DNA of 64,000 nucleotides from Heliocidaris erythrogramma (lineage: Eukaryota; Echinodermata; Echinoidea; Camarodonta; Echinometridae): positions 46,987,049 to 47,051,048 of the forward strand of contig CM046856.1 in the NCBI GenBank assembly GCA_025617745.1, given 5' to 3'. The position numbers were made by a program, and so were the translations under genes. The notes below the pieces were generated by a model, which worked only from the letters and a program-made list of their open reading frames with translations, was not told the origin of the DNA and searched no databases. This document shows, in pieces, positions 28,211 through 41,414 of this stretch; position 1 is the first letter of the stretch, and each line of letters starts with the position of its first letter.

Positions 28211-31190
28211 ATCAAACTGTTGATATGAGTCGGCTCTGTCCTACTTAGCCTGGGCTAACGGATCTGTCTGCATGGAGATGTTATGTCATTTATCAAGACT
28301 GTGCGGAAGGCATGTGATAACCATGCAGGGGTCGTCCTCTCCATACACAATATATACACAGAGGAAAAGTGTGCTTTTCTGTGGTGAGGATGTACATGGG
28401 TACATACGCTGTAGTTCATGATTTAATATTAAACGGGTTTATCAGCACTTCCTGAGAAATATATTGGTGTTTTAAAATCAATGACCCGTACACTCAAAAG
28501 CTGCCAGGGAAGGTTGAGTTCTGGGAAAGGTAAAATATAATTTTATGAGCTTTCTCATTCTTTTAATGTTAGTTTGGGCGATTATGAAAGTAGAAAATGT
28601 CCCCTGACAAAGATTGCTCTTCAAATGCCCTCACATTCAAAATATGACACGAAACAGCTGAAATGTTCGGGCCGAACATTTGTGTGTAGTCCCACAGACA
28701 CATTTCTGTTTGCAGTGCATTGGACTCCCAGCAGGATTGAGTCAATTTCTTATCATTTTGGTGATTCCAAGACCTTACAGTATACACCAATTCTTATGTG
28801 CTATCAACCTTTCCCAATTGCTTTGAGACAGTTTCTATCACAGTGCAATCTCATGAACAGAACTTAACTTTATCTTAAAGTGGATAGACCTAGACTATCG
28901 ATTTGTGGAGTGTTCGGTGTCCAGATAACACACCCCATTATGATTATGTAGGTAATTAAAAATGCAAAAACGTGTTGATATGAAATGACTTTCTCACTTT
29001 CATTTCATAACAAAATTAATCTGTATATTGATTTTTGTTCGTAATCATGGTAAATCATATAAAACTTATTAGTTGCCAATAGCGTGGACTTCCTTAAATC
29101 AGTTGACTAAAATAGACCAAATTTAGACAAAACTTTCAGTGTCAAGAATAACTGAGCAAGTGGGTATATATAGTGCGACAGATTTTGATGAAGATTCGAC
29201 ATCAGATAATTAATATTACAAGATAAAGATACAACCAGAACGAGATATAGCCAAAGGAAGAGCAAAATAGAAAGAGATAGGTAGAAAAGGATGCAGCAGT
29301 GAAGCTGAATATGTACAGGAAATAACTGAAGACAAGATATTTTATAAGTACCCGCTACTGTAGCACAGTTACGACGACTTTAAATGGTACTGCAAAGTCA
29401 ATCGCTTGGCCAAATGTCAGCTAAGGTCGAATTAGACATCAGAAATTAAATAATGAGTTCATCAAGTAGAACAAATACCGCACAATGCGCACTCTTTTAA
29501 ACTCCTAATTAACGGCATAGATCCATATCAAATCGTGACTGTGGAGACATTTGCCTGGTAATTTTGGAGGCAAACATTGGATATATTTAGCTGATCAAAA
29601 TGATTAAAGGCAATCGAATTACTAAACGCGAAGGAGAATGACCGTGTGTTTATTCTCAGCGTGTGTTTTTAGTTCAATGCATGGAGTAGTATGATTGCTA
29701 TCGAACACTCTGTGATCCCCAATGCAAAAGTTTAGAAGTTACGGTGTCTTTGAAATGCAATGTCTTTTTGACTGCCTGAGAAATCGTTATGAAATCTTGA
29801 TCCTCAAAACAATTAATTTTACATTTCACCACACTATTTTCAGTGTAAACTATTTTAATATATAAAAGGTTTATTTCATCAAAAATGAAAACAGGACACC
29901 ATTCTCGGAGCTCCATAAAATGTCAACCAAGAAAGGGGGCTGAGTGCTAACTATTTTTTTCTAAATTATTTCCACTGCAAAAATACACATGTATATGACA
30001 TTCAATATTGAATCTAATTTTAAAAATCACAAAGAAAACCTATCCTTTTAAAGCTTTAGTATAAAATGTAATTTGGTAAAGTAATTTAAGCATCTCTCTT
30101 GGTCTGTGGAAAGAGGAAATTGTTTATCTCCTCTTGCTTATACTTTATACACACTACCTATCAGTTTCCAAGAACGCTGGGCAGCGTGTTAACTGAGGGT
30201 ATAGTATTACCATGTTGTGGCTTTAATGGGTGTAACATAAGAAAGAAAACTACATTATGTTAACTTTAAACATTCTATTGGTTTATCATCTAACGTTCAG
30301 AGTGTTGTCCTGCTTCTTGGGGTATACTTTTTGTTCACTTTTGCCTATAGTTGTGGTATCAACTGGAAGTTTGTTTGGGTCTTGTGGCTTGTGCGTATTT
30401 TTTTTTAAAAACCACATGCAGCTTTCTAAATGGAATATCATTTAGAAACAGAATTTGTGTTTATTAATTGATGTAATTTATAACTTTCTTCCTTGTCTTT
30501 ACACCTAAAAAGTGTGACATAGATTACAAAATGGTAGACTTCAACAAAATGAAGTCCAACTTGATTAGAACATACAGCATTCGTAACTGAATAACGAATG
30601 AAATGTTCATTATGCATATTAGAGTATACAAGAAGAAAAAATGTGATCTAAAATTTCGTTTATGATTGTTTGTGTAGATTGCATCAAAATGAATGAAAAT
30701 TGAACATTTGGGAATCATTTTTCCTTTTTTTCAACGAAGAGATATTGAAGCATTTAAAATATATTTAATGGACTGCCAAGTTCCTTGAATTTATCTCAGT
30801 TCATTGACAGGGCTTAATTAAAAATAAAATTGTTGTTCCTCCATTACTCCAGATTACACAACCATGACAGTTAAAGAGTTCTCCCCCCTTTTTTTTCTTT
30901 CTTCTACTTTCCCCATTTGTCATTAATAACTTTTCCTAAGGTTTGCATGTAAACGAATCTTCCAAATAATGGATGCAAAACCTTTTAAAATCTTGTGATA
31001 TACGTTTTGAAAGATGTAAATGATTTTGAAATATTGATAGTCGGGTAATTTGGAAGAAAAGGAAATTCGGCTTTTATCTAGAGCCTAACATCATATTCTC
31101 AAATGTAAACAAGTAAAATGGAAACTGTACATTCTCATTAAGGATACCACCTAGAGCCGATGGCAAATGGAAATAGGGAGTGACTAACAG
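28210..31190. other. Gene-poor AT-rich stretch
   Basis: No splice-supported frame, repeat pair or RNA was recognised. Confidence 0.5.
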
Positions 31191-31194
31191 AGAG

Positions 31195-31425
31195 GTATCA
31201 GTTGGAGAGGGAAAGAGAATAAAAATGAGAGAAAGAGAGAGGAGAAAGAGAGAGAGTGTGAGTGCGAGAGAGAGAGAGAGAGGGGGGGGGGACGGAGAGG
31301 GAGAGAGAGCTGATAGGGAGTGAGTAAGAGAATAGTATCAGATGAAAAGGGAAATATAATACAAGGAAAGAGAGAAAAAATATAGACAGAGAGAGAGGGG
31401 GAAAGAGAGAAGAGAGAGAGTCAAT
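31195..31425 (+). repeat. GA-rich tract with internal duplication
   Basis: agagaggtatcagttggaga and gaaagagaataaaaatgag resemble 31316-31375 and the region after the GC-rich island (32818-32880), so the tract contains repeated units and the island lies within it. Confidence 0.8.
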
Positions 31426-31428
31426 AAA

Positions 31429-32286
31429 GCCTAGGTCACAACCCGCAGTACTTGCAAGTGCGTGCTGTCTGCGTGCAAAAACGTGGGCAAAATTTGTGGA
31501 TCCGTACGTGGTGAGTACTGCCTCCGTACGTGGTGAGTACTGCCTCCGTACAGATTTGGGGCACGCAGACAAGACGTAGAATTTTTAGTGCAGGAGGAAC
31601 TTTCGCTGCGTTCAGGCTGCGGGCGGTCTACGGATTACCCCCAGTACCGGTGACGTGCGCTGACGTGCGTGCCCTCCGGTGCTAACGAGTGCACAACGCA
31701 CGGACTCCGTGAGTTTTTGAAACTTTTCCCCACAGTTACAGTTAGTTACCTAGCACGTGCGGGGTCCGTGCTTATTCGGCGCTTCTCCAGTTCAATTGTC
31801 CAGTGAGCACGCTGAACTCCCGTAAACCGCACCGAGGAAGTACGTGCTATGCACTTACAACGCACGTTGTGCGCGCTGATTTCTGCAGGATATATAAAAG
31901 CCGAGCAGACTTATAATGACATAGGGCGGGAAAAACCTCCGTTTATCGCACTTGCACGCACTTACTCCCTGCAAGTCAGTAAGGACACCGTACGTGAAAG
32001 TACGGCCTCCGTACGATAACGAGGCAACCGCACGGTGATCGTACGGTGTAAGCACGTTGTAAGCACGTATAACTCACTTACCAGGTGCGCAACGTACGAT
32101 GCACCAACCATTCACGTCCAGGCGTGGCGTGTGGGCCACGTGCGTTGTAGTGCGTGTGAATTGCGTTGACGTACTCCTTCCCTGCTCTTGCTACTCCCTC
32201 CCCACGTTTTCAGAAAAACGTGGCGGACGTGGCCTCCGCAGAACACGTACGGACTAAAAACACGCACGGCGGGTTGTGACCTAGGC
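31429..32286. mobile_element. GC-rich terminal-inverted-repeat element, 858 bp
   Basis: Perfect 18-bp inverted ends gcctaggtcacaacccgc (31429-31446) and gcgggttgtgacctaggc (32269-32286). The interior is rich in gtacg, cgtgcg and gcacg words in both orientations, including repeated cgtacgtggtgagtactgcc (31503-31546). No transposase frame is present; open frames here are composition artefacts. Confidence 0.85.
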
Positions 32287-32296
32287 TGATTGCTAT

Positions 32297-32810
32297 GGTC
32301 ACAACTGATCGTGCGTGTTTTTGCACTTGCGTGTCCGCAGCTGCGATCGGCTGAGGGCCAACTCCTGCGATTCGTACTTCCTTCTTTTGTCACGGTCACA
32401 ACCAGTCGTGCACCTCTCTGCACCTCCTCTTGGGCGTCTTGCTCCCTCCTCATTAACATACCCCCTCTTACCTGCAAAAACTCTTAAGGAGAAAGTACAG
32501 GCCTGTACGGGTACCGTGCAACCAACGTGCAATCGACGTGCGACATGTCACGGCTCCGTATGAAGCCATGGGCTTCGGGAGACCTCTGCAAGGAGCCCGT
32601 GCGATGCACGCAAGAAGCACGTGCAGGAAGTACGATGGCTGCACACGTATCCACACGCAGAGATTGCTGGACATGTACAACAGCCTCCTTGCGTGTCCTG
32701 CTTGCTCCTACGTGCTTGGAAAAGCGTGCAGACCCGTGCGTGCGACGCAAGGATTTTCTGCGAAATCTGTCGCAGACCACACGCAAGGAGGTGCACGACC
32801 GGTTGTGACC
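32297..32810. mobile_element. Second GC-rich element(s) with GGTCACAAC ends
   Basis: ggtcacaac begins at 32297 and again at 32394; ggttgtgacc ends at 32810. The inner pair ggtcacaaccagtcgtgcac (32394) and gtgcacgaccggttgtgacc (to 32810) is the better match, giving a 417-bp element; 32297-32393 would be a fragment of a further copy. Interior words are as in the neighbouring element. Confidence 0.75.
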
Positions 32811-33520
32811 AACCTTTCAGAGAGAGGTATAAGATGGAGAGGGGAAAGAGAATTTTAAAAAGACAGAAGAAGAGAGAGGGGGTAGGAAAAAGAGAACGGC
32901 CGTCGAAGAGACGATGTGGAGAGAAACATGAAGAAGAAGAAGGCATGGGCTCGATACAATCAGATTATCATCGATTTATACGACGAAACTTCAGACGATG
33001 CCCAACTTGCTACCTCGACGGCATAATTCGAAAATTGGCGGCAATTACTGTGCGAAGATGCGCGCTATTACGGGGTAATTTGGCGCGAACGTGGAATTAG
33101 GCCTCAAACCAAGAAGTAGCAGAGGGTCTCTCTCCCTTCACCACTGTCTTTGGTTCTGTTTCTACATATCTTTATATACTTGTCTTCTCTCCTCCGATAT
33201 CGCTAAACAAGATAAATTATCACAACATACTGAAGAAGTGAAATCTAAGGATGTATTTTATTTTATTAAGTCATGCGCAGGTATTTGTTGGGTGGCAGTT
33301 ATGTTGCCATGCATGAATTAGATGATATAGACAGAATGTCACACTTGTAGATGATGAGAGGTTTTGGAGTTTTCTATAAAAAGGTATCACATAGCTGTCA
33401 CAAATATAATGAATCTATATATTTCTAGACTTGAACAGTAAATTTTGTGTGTCCTGTCTTCCCTCTAACAGTTCGCATTGAGAATGGCGTAAACAGAACA
33501 GCTGAGCTTTATAGGGTCTG

Positions 33521-33666
33521 GGCCCTCTTGCATAAAAAGTTGCGTTTAATTGCAACTCAAAAAAATTAAACGCAACTTGATTTTCAACCAATCAGGATCG
33601 CGTATTTTTGACTTGTGTTTAATTTTTTGAGTTGCGATTAAACGCAACTTTTATGCAAGAGGGCCT
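33521..33666. mobile_element. Foldback MITE, about 145 bp
   Basis: ggccctcttgcataaaaagt at the left and cttttatgcaagagggcc at the right; the inverted repeat continues through gcgtttaat and gcaactcaaaaaa for about 45 bp on each side of a short centre with ccaatca. Confidence 0.9.
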
Positions 33667-33669
33667 GAT

Positions 33670-36010
33670 CCTCTCTTCTAATCAAGCCTTTGAATAAATA
33701 TGTCCAGCTTTATTCAAAATGAATACTTCCCTGAAATGCAAAGTAATTTATCTAACGTTCCCACATAATTATGATATTTGACATTCGAAAGAAAAATCCT
33801 AACAACTTCAGTTTTTAAAGAGTTAATTAATGACCATGGCCTGTATTTAATTCCCAAGATATTTTCGTAGTATCTTCTAATTTTCACAATTATGTAAATG
33901 CGATTTATATCATTGTTTCAAAGGCCATTGTTTTTCCTTTCGTTTTAGTTTTTTTTGTATACCATCCTATAGGATAATGCGTTAAACTCCGTTTTTATAA
34001 TTTTCGTTTATATAATGAACACTTTATATGCATGCAGGGGTCGCTGGTATATATACACATGTTGTTGTTGGTTTTTACCTCTAAACATACTTCCAGATCA
34101 AAGATAAAACATGAATAATGCAAGTTTTGATAATTTTACAAGATTTTATGAAATTTACAAAATAACAAAGGATTTGTTTAAATCTCAGTTACATAAGGTT
34201 GGACAGTGTTGAATAACTCGTACAAGATTTTGCTTATGTCTCTTGCCTTTAGTGATTTATGCAATTCGTCCAGAAGACAAGCTATGTACATGTATTATCC
34301 GCAATACCCGCTGGAGCCATTCATACCTACTTTCAAGGTAGACTTGATTCGCGTGGTACCGGGAGAGAAAATGCTTCATTATAATTACGTAGACACTAGA
34401 GAGTAATAACTTGCCTAAAAAGAATGAAACACTAGCTTTCTTTCATTAACAGGTAGAGGTAGGTCAAGAGTCCAACGGTTTTTCCTTTGGATAAAACAAA
34501 GTGATGATGTTTCGTGGGGAGAATTAAAAGGTAATGCAACTCTGATCTCAGAGATTAGTGAAAGTCGTTATGTTTATTGAGAATAAATGAGGAAAGAGGA
34601 TGACGTCAGGGAGAGAAGCGGCGCAAACTTGGCGATAATTATTTTTGAGACAAGGAAAGAAAAGCGGAAAAAAGGATATAGCGTGTAGAGAGAGATAGGC
34701 AGTATTGGCAGACAGCACCAGCATGAAAGAAGGAAAGAGAGAGAGAGAGAAGAGAGACAGCGACAAATAAGACATTGAAAAAAATATATTGTTATATTTA
34801 TTAAACGACTTAATAATTAGCATTAGGTTATTTTTGCTTGTATGATAATTCAGAAAAACAAATATTTTGATGTAAAAAATACATCTATTCGAAGTGATGG
34901 ATATCAGAAAACATTTGCTTCGTTAGGTCAGAATTCACTTGCTTTAAAGATAAAGTTGAGTTCTGGTCAGGCGATTACATTGTGAAAGAAACTGTCTGAA
35001 AACAATTGGGAAATAATAATTACGTAGTACTTAAGAATCGGTGCATAATATGAGGTATTGGAATCCTCAAAAAAGAAAGGAATTAACTCAATCTTGCTGT
35101 AGGTAACACGCACTGCAAACAATTATGTTGATTGGACTATATGTGGCAGTGTAGTTCAGTCCAAATTTTTCTGCAATTTCTCCTCATATTCGAACATGAC
35201 GTCATATGACGGTATTATAAGATGATAAAAGAAAAGTAAAAAGGACCAATATTCAGACGATAAATATTATTTTACAATCTAAACTGAATGTACTCACTTC
35301 TTCAGAATTACGGTACGTCACCGATTTAAAGCTTTGGAAACTGCAAGGATATTGTAATAGCCACTACGTGCTCCGTGACACCTAATTAGAGTAAAATATA
35401 GCCGGTGTGTCTTCTCAAAAATAAAACATTACCGAGATACTTGCGTTCCTCGAAGCACTGAAATTCAAGAGTTACAAAGAAGCAGCACGCTAGGTATAGG
35501 TCTTGAAGCTGTTAAGCTTTAGGTCAAATGAGACATGATTTAGGCTTCACTAAAGTTGTGGCGCCTTAAAAGAGCTGCATTTTTGGTTTAAGCTAATACG
35601 GACAGCGAAGGTATTCAGAATGATATGCTGACAGGTACGTAGGAAGGAAAAGTACTTACATTTTTGAATTGAATTGAATTTATTTAACATCATTGACGTA
35701 ATGTACATCAATATTTTGGTTCAACAAGAAAACGAGAGAGAAAAGAGAGAATTTCAAATACTAGTAAAAAAATATATAAAGATATCAGTGTATGATTTTG
35801 ATTCGTATATTATTAGATTGATATGATATAACTCATTTCAGAATTCTCCCCTTAATTGTATGATATCCTTTATGTAATTTAATAGAATGAGTATGACATA
35901 TTCGTTATCTAATTTCATTAAGAATATGAACTTTTCTTCTGCTCTGAGAAAAGCAAAATTAGGGTATTTTATCGATAAAGCATCTAAGAGGTTTTTTCTT
36001 TGTTCATTGA
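33670..36010. other. Gene-poor stretch
   Basis: AT-rich. A GA tract at 34735-34755 and two short exon-like stretches (34272-34339 plus; 35298-35340 minus) are the only points of note. A possible LINE 3' end (ttgaattgaatttatttaac) lies at 35663-35760. Confidence 0.45.
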
Positions 36011-36062
36011 ATTTAGGGCAAAATATCAGTGTGTGAGTATGTGTGTGCGACTGTGTGTGTGG

Positions 36063-36257
36063 GCGTGTTTAGCCCTATGTCCGAGGACATTTTCGGACAG
36101 AGAACAAAAAAAAAAATCATGAGAACAATGGTCCTCGGAAGCCGGACAATAGTCCTCGAACGTCGAACAATGAATTTGTGCCTTATTCCGTCGACTGTCC
36201 GAGGACGGAGGAACAATAGAGGAACAATACTTGTCCTCGGAAATAAAGCAATACAAG
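36063..36257 (+). mobile_element. GTCCTCGGA foldback element, copy C, inside a TG repeat
   Basis: tgtccgaggacattttcgga begins at 36078; the right end is gtcctcggaaataaagcaat. Almost all of the interior matches copies A and B. (TG)n precedes (36029-36066) and follows (36258-36282). Confidence 0.8.
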
Positions 36258-36289
36258 ACTGTGTGTGTGTGTGTGTGTGTGTAGTTCGT

Positions 36290-38540
36290 CACCAATCTCT
36301 CCCTCCTCACAGTCGGTGCATATTCTAAGATGTATTGTTGTTTTCTTAGGCCTTCTGTGCCTTCCTGTTTCTATTGTTAAATTATGACAGCTGTAAAGCG
36401 GCAATATATTTCTTCGGAGTCTAAAACTTTCGATAACATGAAGATACTGTTCCTGTTAAATATCTGACTTAAATTTCCTGTATGTTCTTAGTTCTTAGGT
36501 TGTTCCCCTTCCCCATTATCCCTGCATTACTGTGCAGATCTGTGATGAATTGGATTTGCAAAAAATATCCTTCATAACGGAATTTACCTCACTACCGACA
36601 ACCCGTTCACTGTCAGTTAAGTCTACAACATCAATACATTCATTTTTTCCCATCAAGATATAGTTTACAAGCTTTCAATAACGTATGCACATTCTTTAAC
36701 CAGCATGCATTTTTTTTCTTGTCATTACTCTTTTCATTTCATACGCACGGCATAATAGGGAATTACAATCAATATCTTTCATCCATGACTAATACTTAGT
36801 TACACAAGAATTTGCTTAAAGGAGTGACGCGTCATTCTACAAGGGAGAAATAATTTTTGTGAACTTTCTCGTTGTTTTTATTCCCATATCGTAACAGCAA
36901 TGTCAGATGAAAATGATTTACCCTATCCTCATATTCCACATATCTCTAGAAATGAATACATGATTAAATTTTATGTCACCTGTTTGTGTAGTCCCATATA
37001 CCCCCACTGGACATCGTGTTCCTTATCATAATACATCATTCAATTCAATTCAATTCAATTCAATAAATGTTTATCAAAACTTGATTAGCAGTACACAGAC
37101 TGAATTGTACATGTTTTACAACAATTAAAATACAATATTAATACAAATTTTAAAAGTAATAAATAATTAACAAATTCTACATACAACAACACTAAAGACT
37201 CATCCTATTTATGAAACACGTGCAATTAAGGCCATGTACCAGATTATTAGAAAAATTATAAAAAGGCCTTGCTCTTTGAGTTTTTCAGATGAATGAAGCG
37301 CATGCATACGCAGAATTCAGTTGGGTAAACTTTTCTTATTTCATTGGGATAGTAATTTGCAAAGAAAATAGGTCGAGCATGCTTTGCTTGGCCGCCTGTA
37401 GCGATTTATTTTCCAGTGCACCTGCATATCATAATCGTTACCACATCATTAAACACGTGTTTCTGCGAGTCAAAAGACTCTTGTACTTTTATATTCCCAA
37501 GTAGGCGTAGAAGAAAAATAAGGCAAAGCTAAAAGACGAAAAAAAAATATAGCCTGAAAGCAAGTCTCCTTGTAAAGGGAAAAGTCAGTCACCTGCAAGA
37601 ATTATTGCATAAACAAATAAACGAAACAGCTCACATGGAGCAACCTCCACTTTAATATAGAAATTTACAGATTAATATATTTTTTTCAATGATGGATAGC
37701 TCTCGGCTGTTTATGAATTTCCAAAGTATTCGTATATGCCTAGGCACCTGCACAAATCAGATTTTTTTTTTCTAATTTAAGGTTTCCACACATTTTGTCA
37801 ACTCCCTTTAAACATTAATTATTACCTAAATATTTACGAAAATGAAAATAGATCCTTTAAATTCTATATATTCTGTTCCTTCTCCTCTGTCTCTTTATCA
37901 TTTTTCTTCTCCTTTATTCCCACCAATTTTCCTTCAATCTGTCATTTAACCTAAGTTATATGATAAATCGTTATATAATAGTGATGTATTAGTTTTCTAC
38001 ATTAGAAATACATATAGGAAAGATAAAGAATATCGTATCCTGCTAATTCTCTAATCTATAAAATGCATCAATTTTTTTATCTTCTGTCAATTCATCTGTC
38101 ATCAAAAATTTTGAGAATAAATTTGTCTTAGAGTAATAAAATTAGACGAAAATGAGAAAACATCTTGAAATTTCCTTATCTATATATATCAACCTTCTAT
38201 AAAGTTTTATCACGGTCCAATGATATTTCTTCTGTATGTAAAGCCTACACCAAATTACTTGTGACAGTCAATAAACCGCGCACTGCCGGCGAAAAAGTGA
38301 ACAAATTTTGAAAATTAAAGAGTTGTATTAAAGACCAAATTGGCTGACTGTTTTTCTCATCAAATATGGAGGTTAATAGGTGACTTGGTACATCTACCAT
38401 CAGTGTTTGATGAGCAGACAAGCACTAAATCCGACCGTGACATTTTCTTGTTTTCAACCACGTATTTCTTCATCTCTTTTGTTTTAGGAAAACTAGCAGT
38501 ACCCTTCTGAATATATATCAAGCACTTGTATTATTTTAAT
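36290..38540. other. Gene-poor AT-rich stretch
   Basis: Contains (AATTC)n at 37040-37062, likely a minus-strand LINE 3' tail reaching about 37200. Nothing else is supported. Confidence 0.45.
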
Positions 38541-38557
38541 GGGGGGGGGGGGGGGGT
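38541..38557 (+). repeat. Poly-G tract
   Basis: About 16 G in a row, directly next to the TTCCGAA foldback. Confidence 0.95.
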
Positions 38558-38559
38558 AC

Positions 38560-38805
38560 TCGTTTTTCCGAAGGTTCCTTTTTCCGAAGGTTCATAATTC
38601 CGAAAGTTCGTAATTCCGAAAATGCAGTATAGAGTCCTACATAAGTTTCGGAATTACGAACCTTCGGAAATATGAACCCTTTTTCATTTTCGGAATTATG
38701 AGCTCTTTTTCGTTTTCGGAATTATGAACGTTATTTCTTTTTCGGAAATATGAACCCAAGTTTCATTTTTCGGAAATACGAACCTTCGGAAAAACGACAT
38801 GGAAC
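38560..38805. repeat. Foldback repeat built on TTCCGAAGGTTC / GAACCTTCGGAA
   Basis: tttttccgaaggttcctttt at the left and aaatacgaaccttcggaaaa at the right are inverse. Between them the words aattccgaaa and ttcggaattatga recur about a dozen times in both orientations. Confidence 0.85.
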
Positions 38806-39409
38806 CATTTTAATAGGCATGTGGGTAGTCCCATCTAAATAAATTGAAGTATAGGCCTATAATATCGGGTTTTAATAAAAGTATAAATTATTTTAGACAC
38901 CTCACTAGAAGTTTCTTCTTAAATAGTTATTTAAACATGTATATATGTTATATACCAAGATTTAAGATGATATTTGACTCATAGAGGGGAATTTGGTTAG
39001 TCAAACTTAGAAGTATCCGTAAAATAGCAAAACAAATTGAGAAATTGCAAGCAGCTTAATGATTTCTCTAAGTTGTAAAAATTTCAACATATTCTGACAG
39101 GGTGAAAGTTCAACAGGCATTTTTTTTCCCCCTGGGTCTCCGAGTAAAGTGTTAAGACACTGTAAAAAATGAATAAATAAAAGAAAATACGAACTAAAAT
39201 CACAAATGCGAATCATAATGAATTCCATAGTCGTATTTTCCAGGGCTCTTTTACACTCACACATTGCAAGATGCCAAATTGTATGGGTCATCGGGAATCG
39301 GTTTTTAAAAATGTGTCGATTTAAACAGTAAACTTTTATATAATTATTTACCTAGTTGTTTTGTTCATGACTTTGATTCAAAATGTCGTGTAACTCAATA
39401 TTAATCTTA

Positions 39410-39538
39410 ATGAGAGAAGATCAATTGGAATGGGGTGGCGCCAACCCATTTACTGAGGAACTCCTTTACCCCTATCGTTTGGAAAACTCTTCAACCAAGA
39501 GAGCCTCCTCTACGTACTGGACCATGAAAGGTCAGTAG
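39410..39538 (+). CDS. Possible first coding exon of an unknown gene
   Basis: From ATG 39410 the frame reads MREDQLEWGGANPFTEELLY and continues PYRLENSSTKRASSTYWTMK to a good donor (AAAG|GTCAGT at 39530/39531); the intron stops the frame at once. The composition looks coding, but no relative was recognised and no second exon was identified. Confidence 0.2.
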   Translation: MREDQLEWGGANPFTEELLYPYRLENSSTKRASSTYWTMKGQ

Positions 39539-39539
39539 A

Positions 39540-41400
39540 TATACATGGAAGCGTATGTAATCATGGAGGCTTTAATAGCAGGGGTCCATTTATGCTTTGT
39601 TTGTTCTAACAAGGAGGGTAATTTGTTAATAGATGAGGCACATGCGGGTTTATGAGGGCATAACAGAAAGTCATAGAGCGAGTAGAGGTCAGCAATGGCG
39701 TCTCAGTACCATTTAAGAAATTGGGTCATCATGTCATTATTTTAGCCTTCCAGGTCGGTTAACATATCCTAATATCTTTTTTTATTACTCTCTATCTATC
39801 TCTCTACTCCCCCTTCACCCTTTTTCTCGTTCACCAAATTGTACTCGTTGTACTTCATTTCCATTAATTTGCCATTCTCTTCCACTTCAATTTAAGAGTG
39901 ATTTTTTGTATATAATCTTCTTTTTTTTGCAATACCCACTTCCGACATGTTTGCTTTTATTTTAACACTTTCTTGTTATTACTTCTTTTTTTGTTGTGGG
40001 TATAAATGTCCTTCTGTCTTTTCATGTATTTGTTTTGAATTTCCTCTCGTTGTATCGTCATAATTTGTTCCTGCCAATATTGATTTTGTGGTATTTGAAA
40101 TTACCCTTCGTGGAACAGAGACGAGAATGTGCAAATGATAAAGAAAGCCACCAGGTATCTCCTGGGAAATAACAAATACCAAAAGAAATATAAGCATGCA
40201 TGTAGGTGTATCTGACAGTTTCAAGGCAGTGTCGCGCACGGAAAAAGGGAAATAAGACACATTTAATGTCATTTAGACAACTGATCCCATAAAACTAAAA
40301 AGATGTTCTTACTTAATACCGTAGAAAGCTTGGAGATACAGTAAAAAAAATACAGCGAACAATTGATATTCATTATGCTTGAGCAAATAATCCTAAAAAG
40401 CATATTTGAAAGGGAATAATAATAATGATAAAGATAAAAGATTTGAAAACAAAATTGTACAAAATGGTAATAGCTGTATTTGGGTGTTTTGGTAATATAA
40501 TCTTCGAAAGCAACAACAAATAAACTTTGAAAGCGACACAGACATTGTTGATACTCCTACATTATTTGTTTTGGGCAAGTGTAAAAGCGATCTATAAGGT
40601 TCCGGTTCCAGGCGCGCTGGTGTAGGTAAATAAAACTAACTTCGTAATCCACAAATACAATTTTGTGCTTACACACGTAACCGTAACTCGAATGCAAAAG
40701 CATGATATTGGCCAAACTCCCTACAAACCAACAAATATAGTCATTGGCTAGTAGCAAACACCGACCCCGCTCTACTCGGGGACGGTGATCAGTCACTATG
40801 CGCAGATACACGACGGATTGATCAGTCACTACGCGCAGATTATAATTCCTCCGCGACAGAGGTTGCGATACCCAACAAAGCTTCTCACTGGAGGAAAATC
40901 AATCAATGTATGTGCTAACAAAATGTAGTGTAATCATTGATATGGTTAAAGCACGTACTTATTATCAGGAGATATGTGAATTAGATTATCGAACGCAGTG
41001 AAAACCTCATTTACATTAAAATATAATGTATTGATTAAAAAGGCTTATGACAAAGGAGTTAAATAACATGCTTATAGCTGGATAGGCCATTACGATTGAT
41101 GCAAAGTTTATACTGCATTCACACGAAATTGATTATTATTTAATATCATTTATTATAACATTTATGAAGGATACCTGTTACGCAATTATGTTGTCATCAA
41201 CAGCTACTTTTTCGGTGTGGATGGAACAAAACAAGAGATTGAGAATGAATTATGAAAGTGGAATGTTAGGGTGAAATATAGGCGAAGGGGTCGAGAGAGG
41301 ACGACAGAGAGCGAGTGATAGAACGAAAGAGAGACAGGAGTCAGAGTAAAAATGTACTATTTGTAAAATTAGTGAAAGATAACAGGTTACGAAATTAAAT
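39540..41400. other. Gene-poor stretch
   Basis: Only a short tandem pair tgatcagtcacta(t/c)gcgcagat at about 40787-40842 was noticed. No supported gene. Confidence 0.45.
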
Positions 41401-41414
41401 GGTTATATGACAAA

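Noticed and set aside
31198-33100. Many 65-159-codon frames on both strands rich in Arg, Ser, Thr, Cys
   Set aside because: They come from the GC-rich, palindromic terminal-inverted-repeat elements and GA tracts; open frames on all strands are expected from composition.
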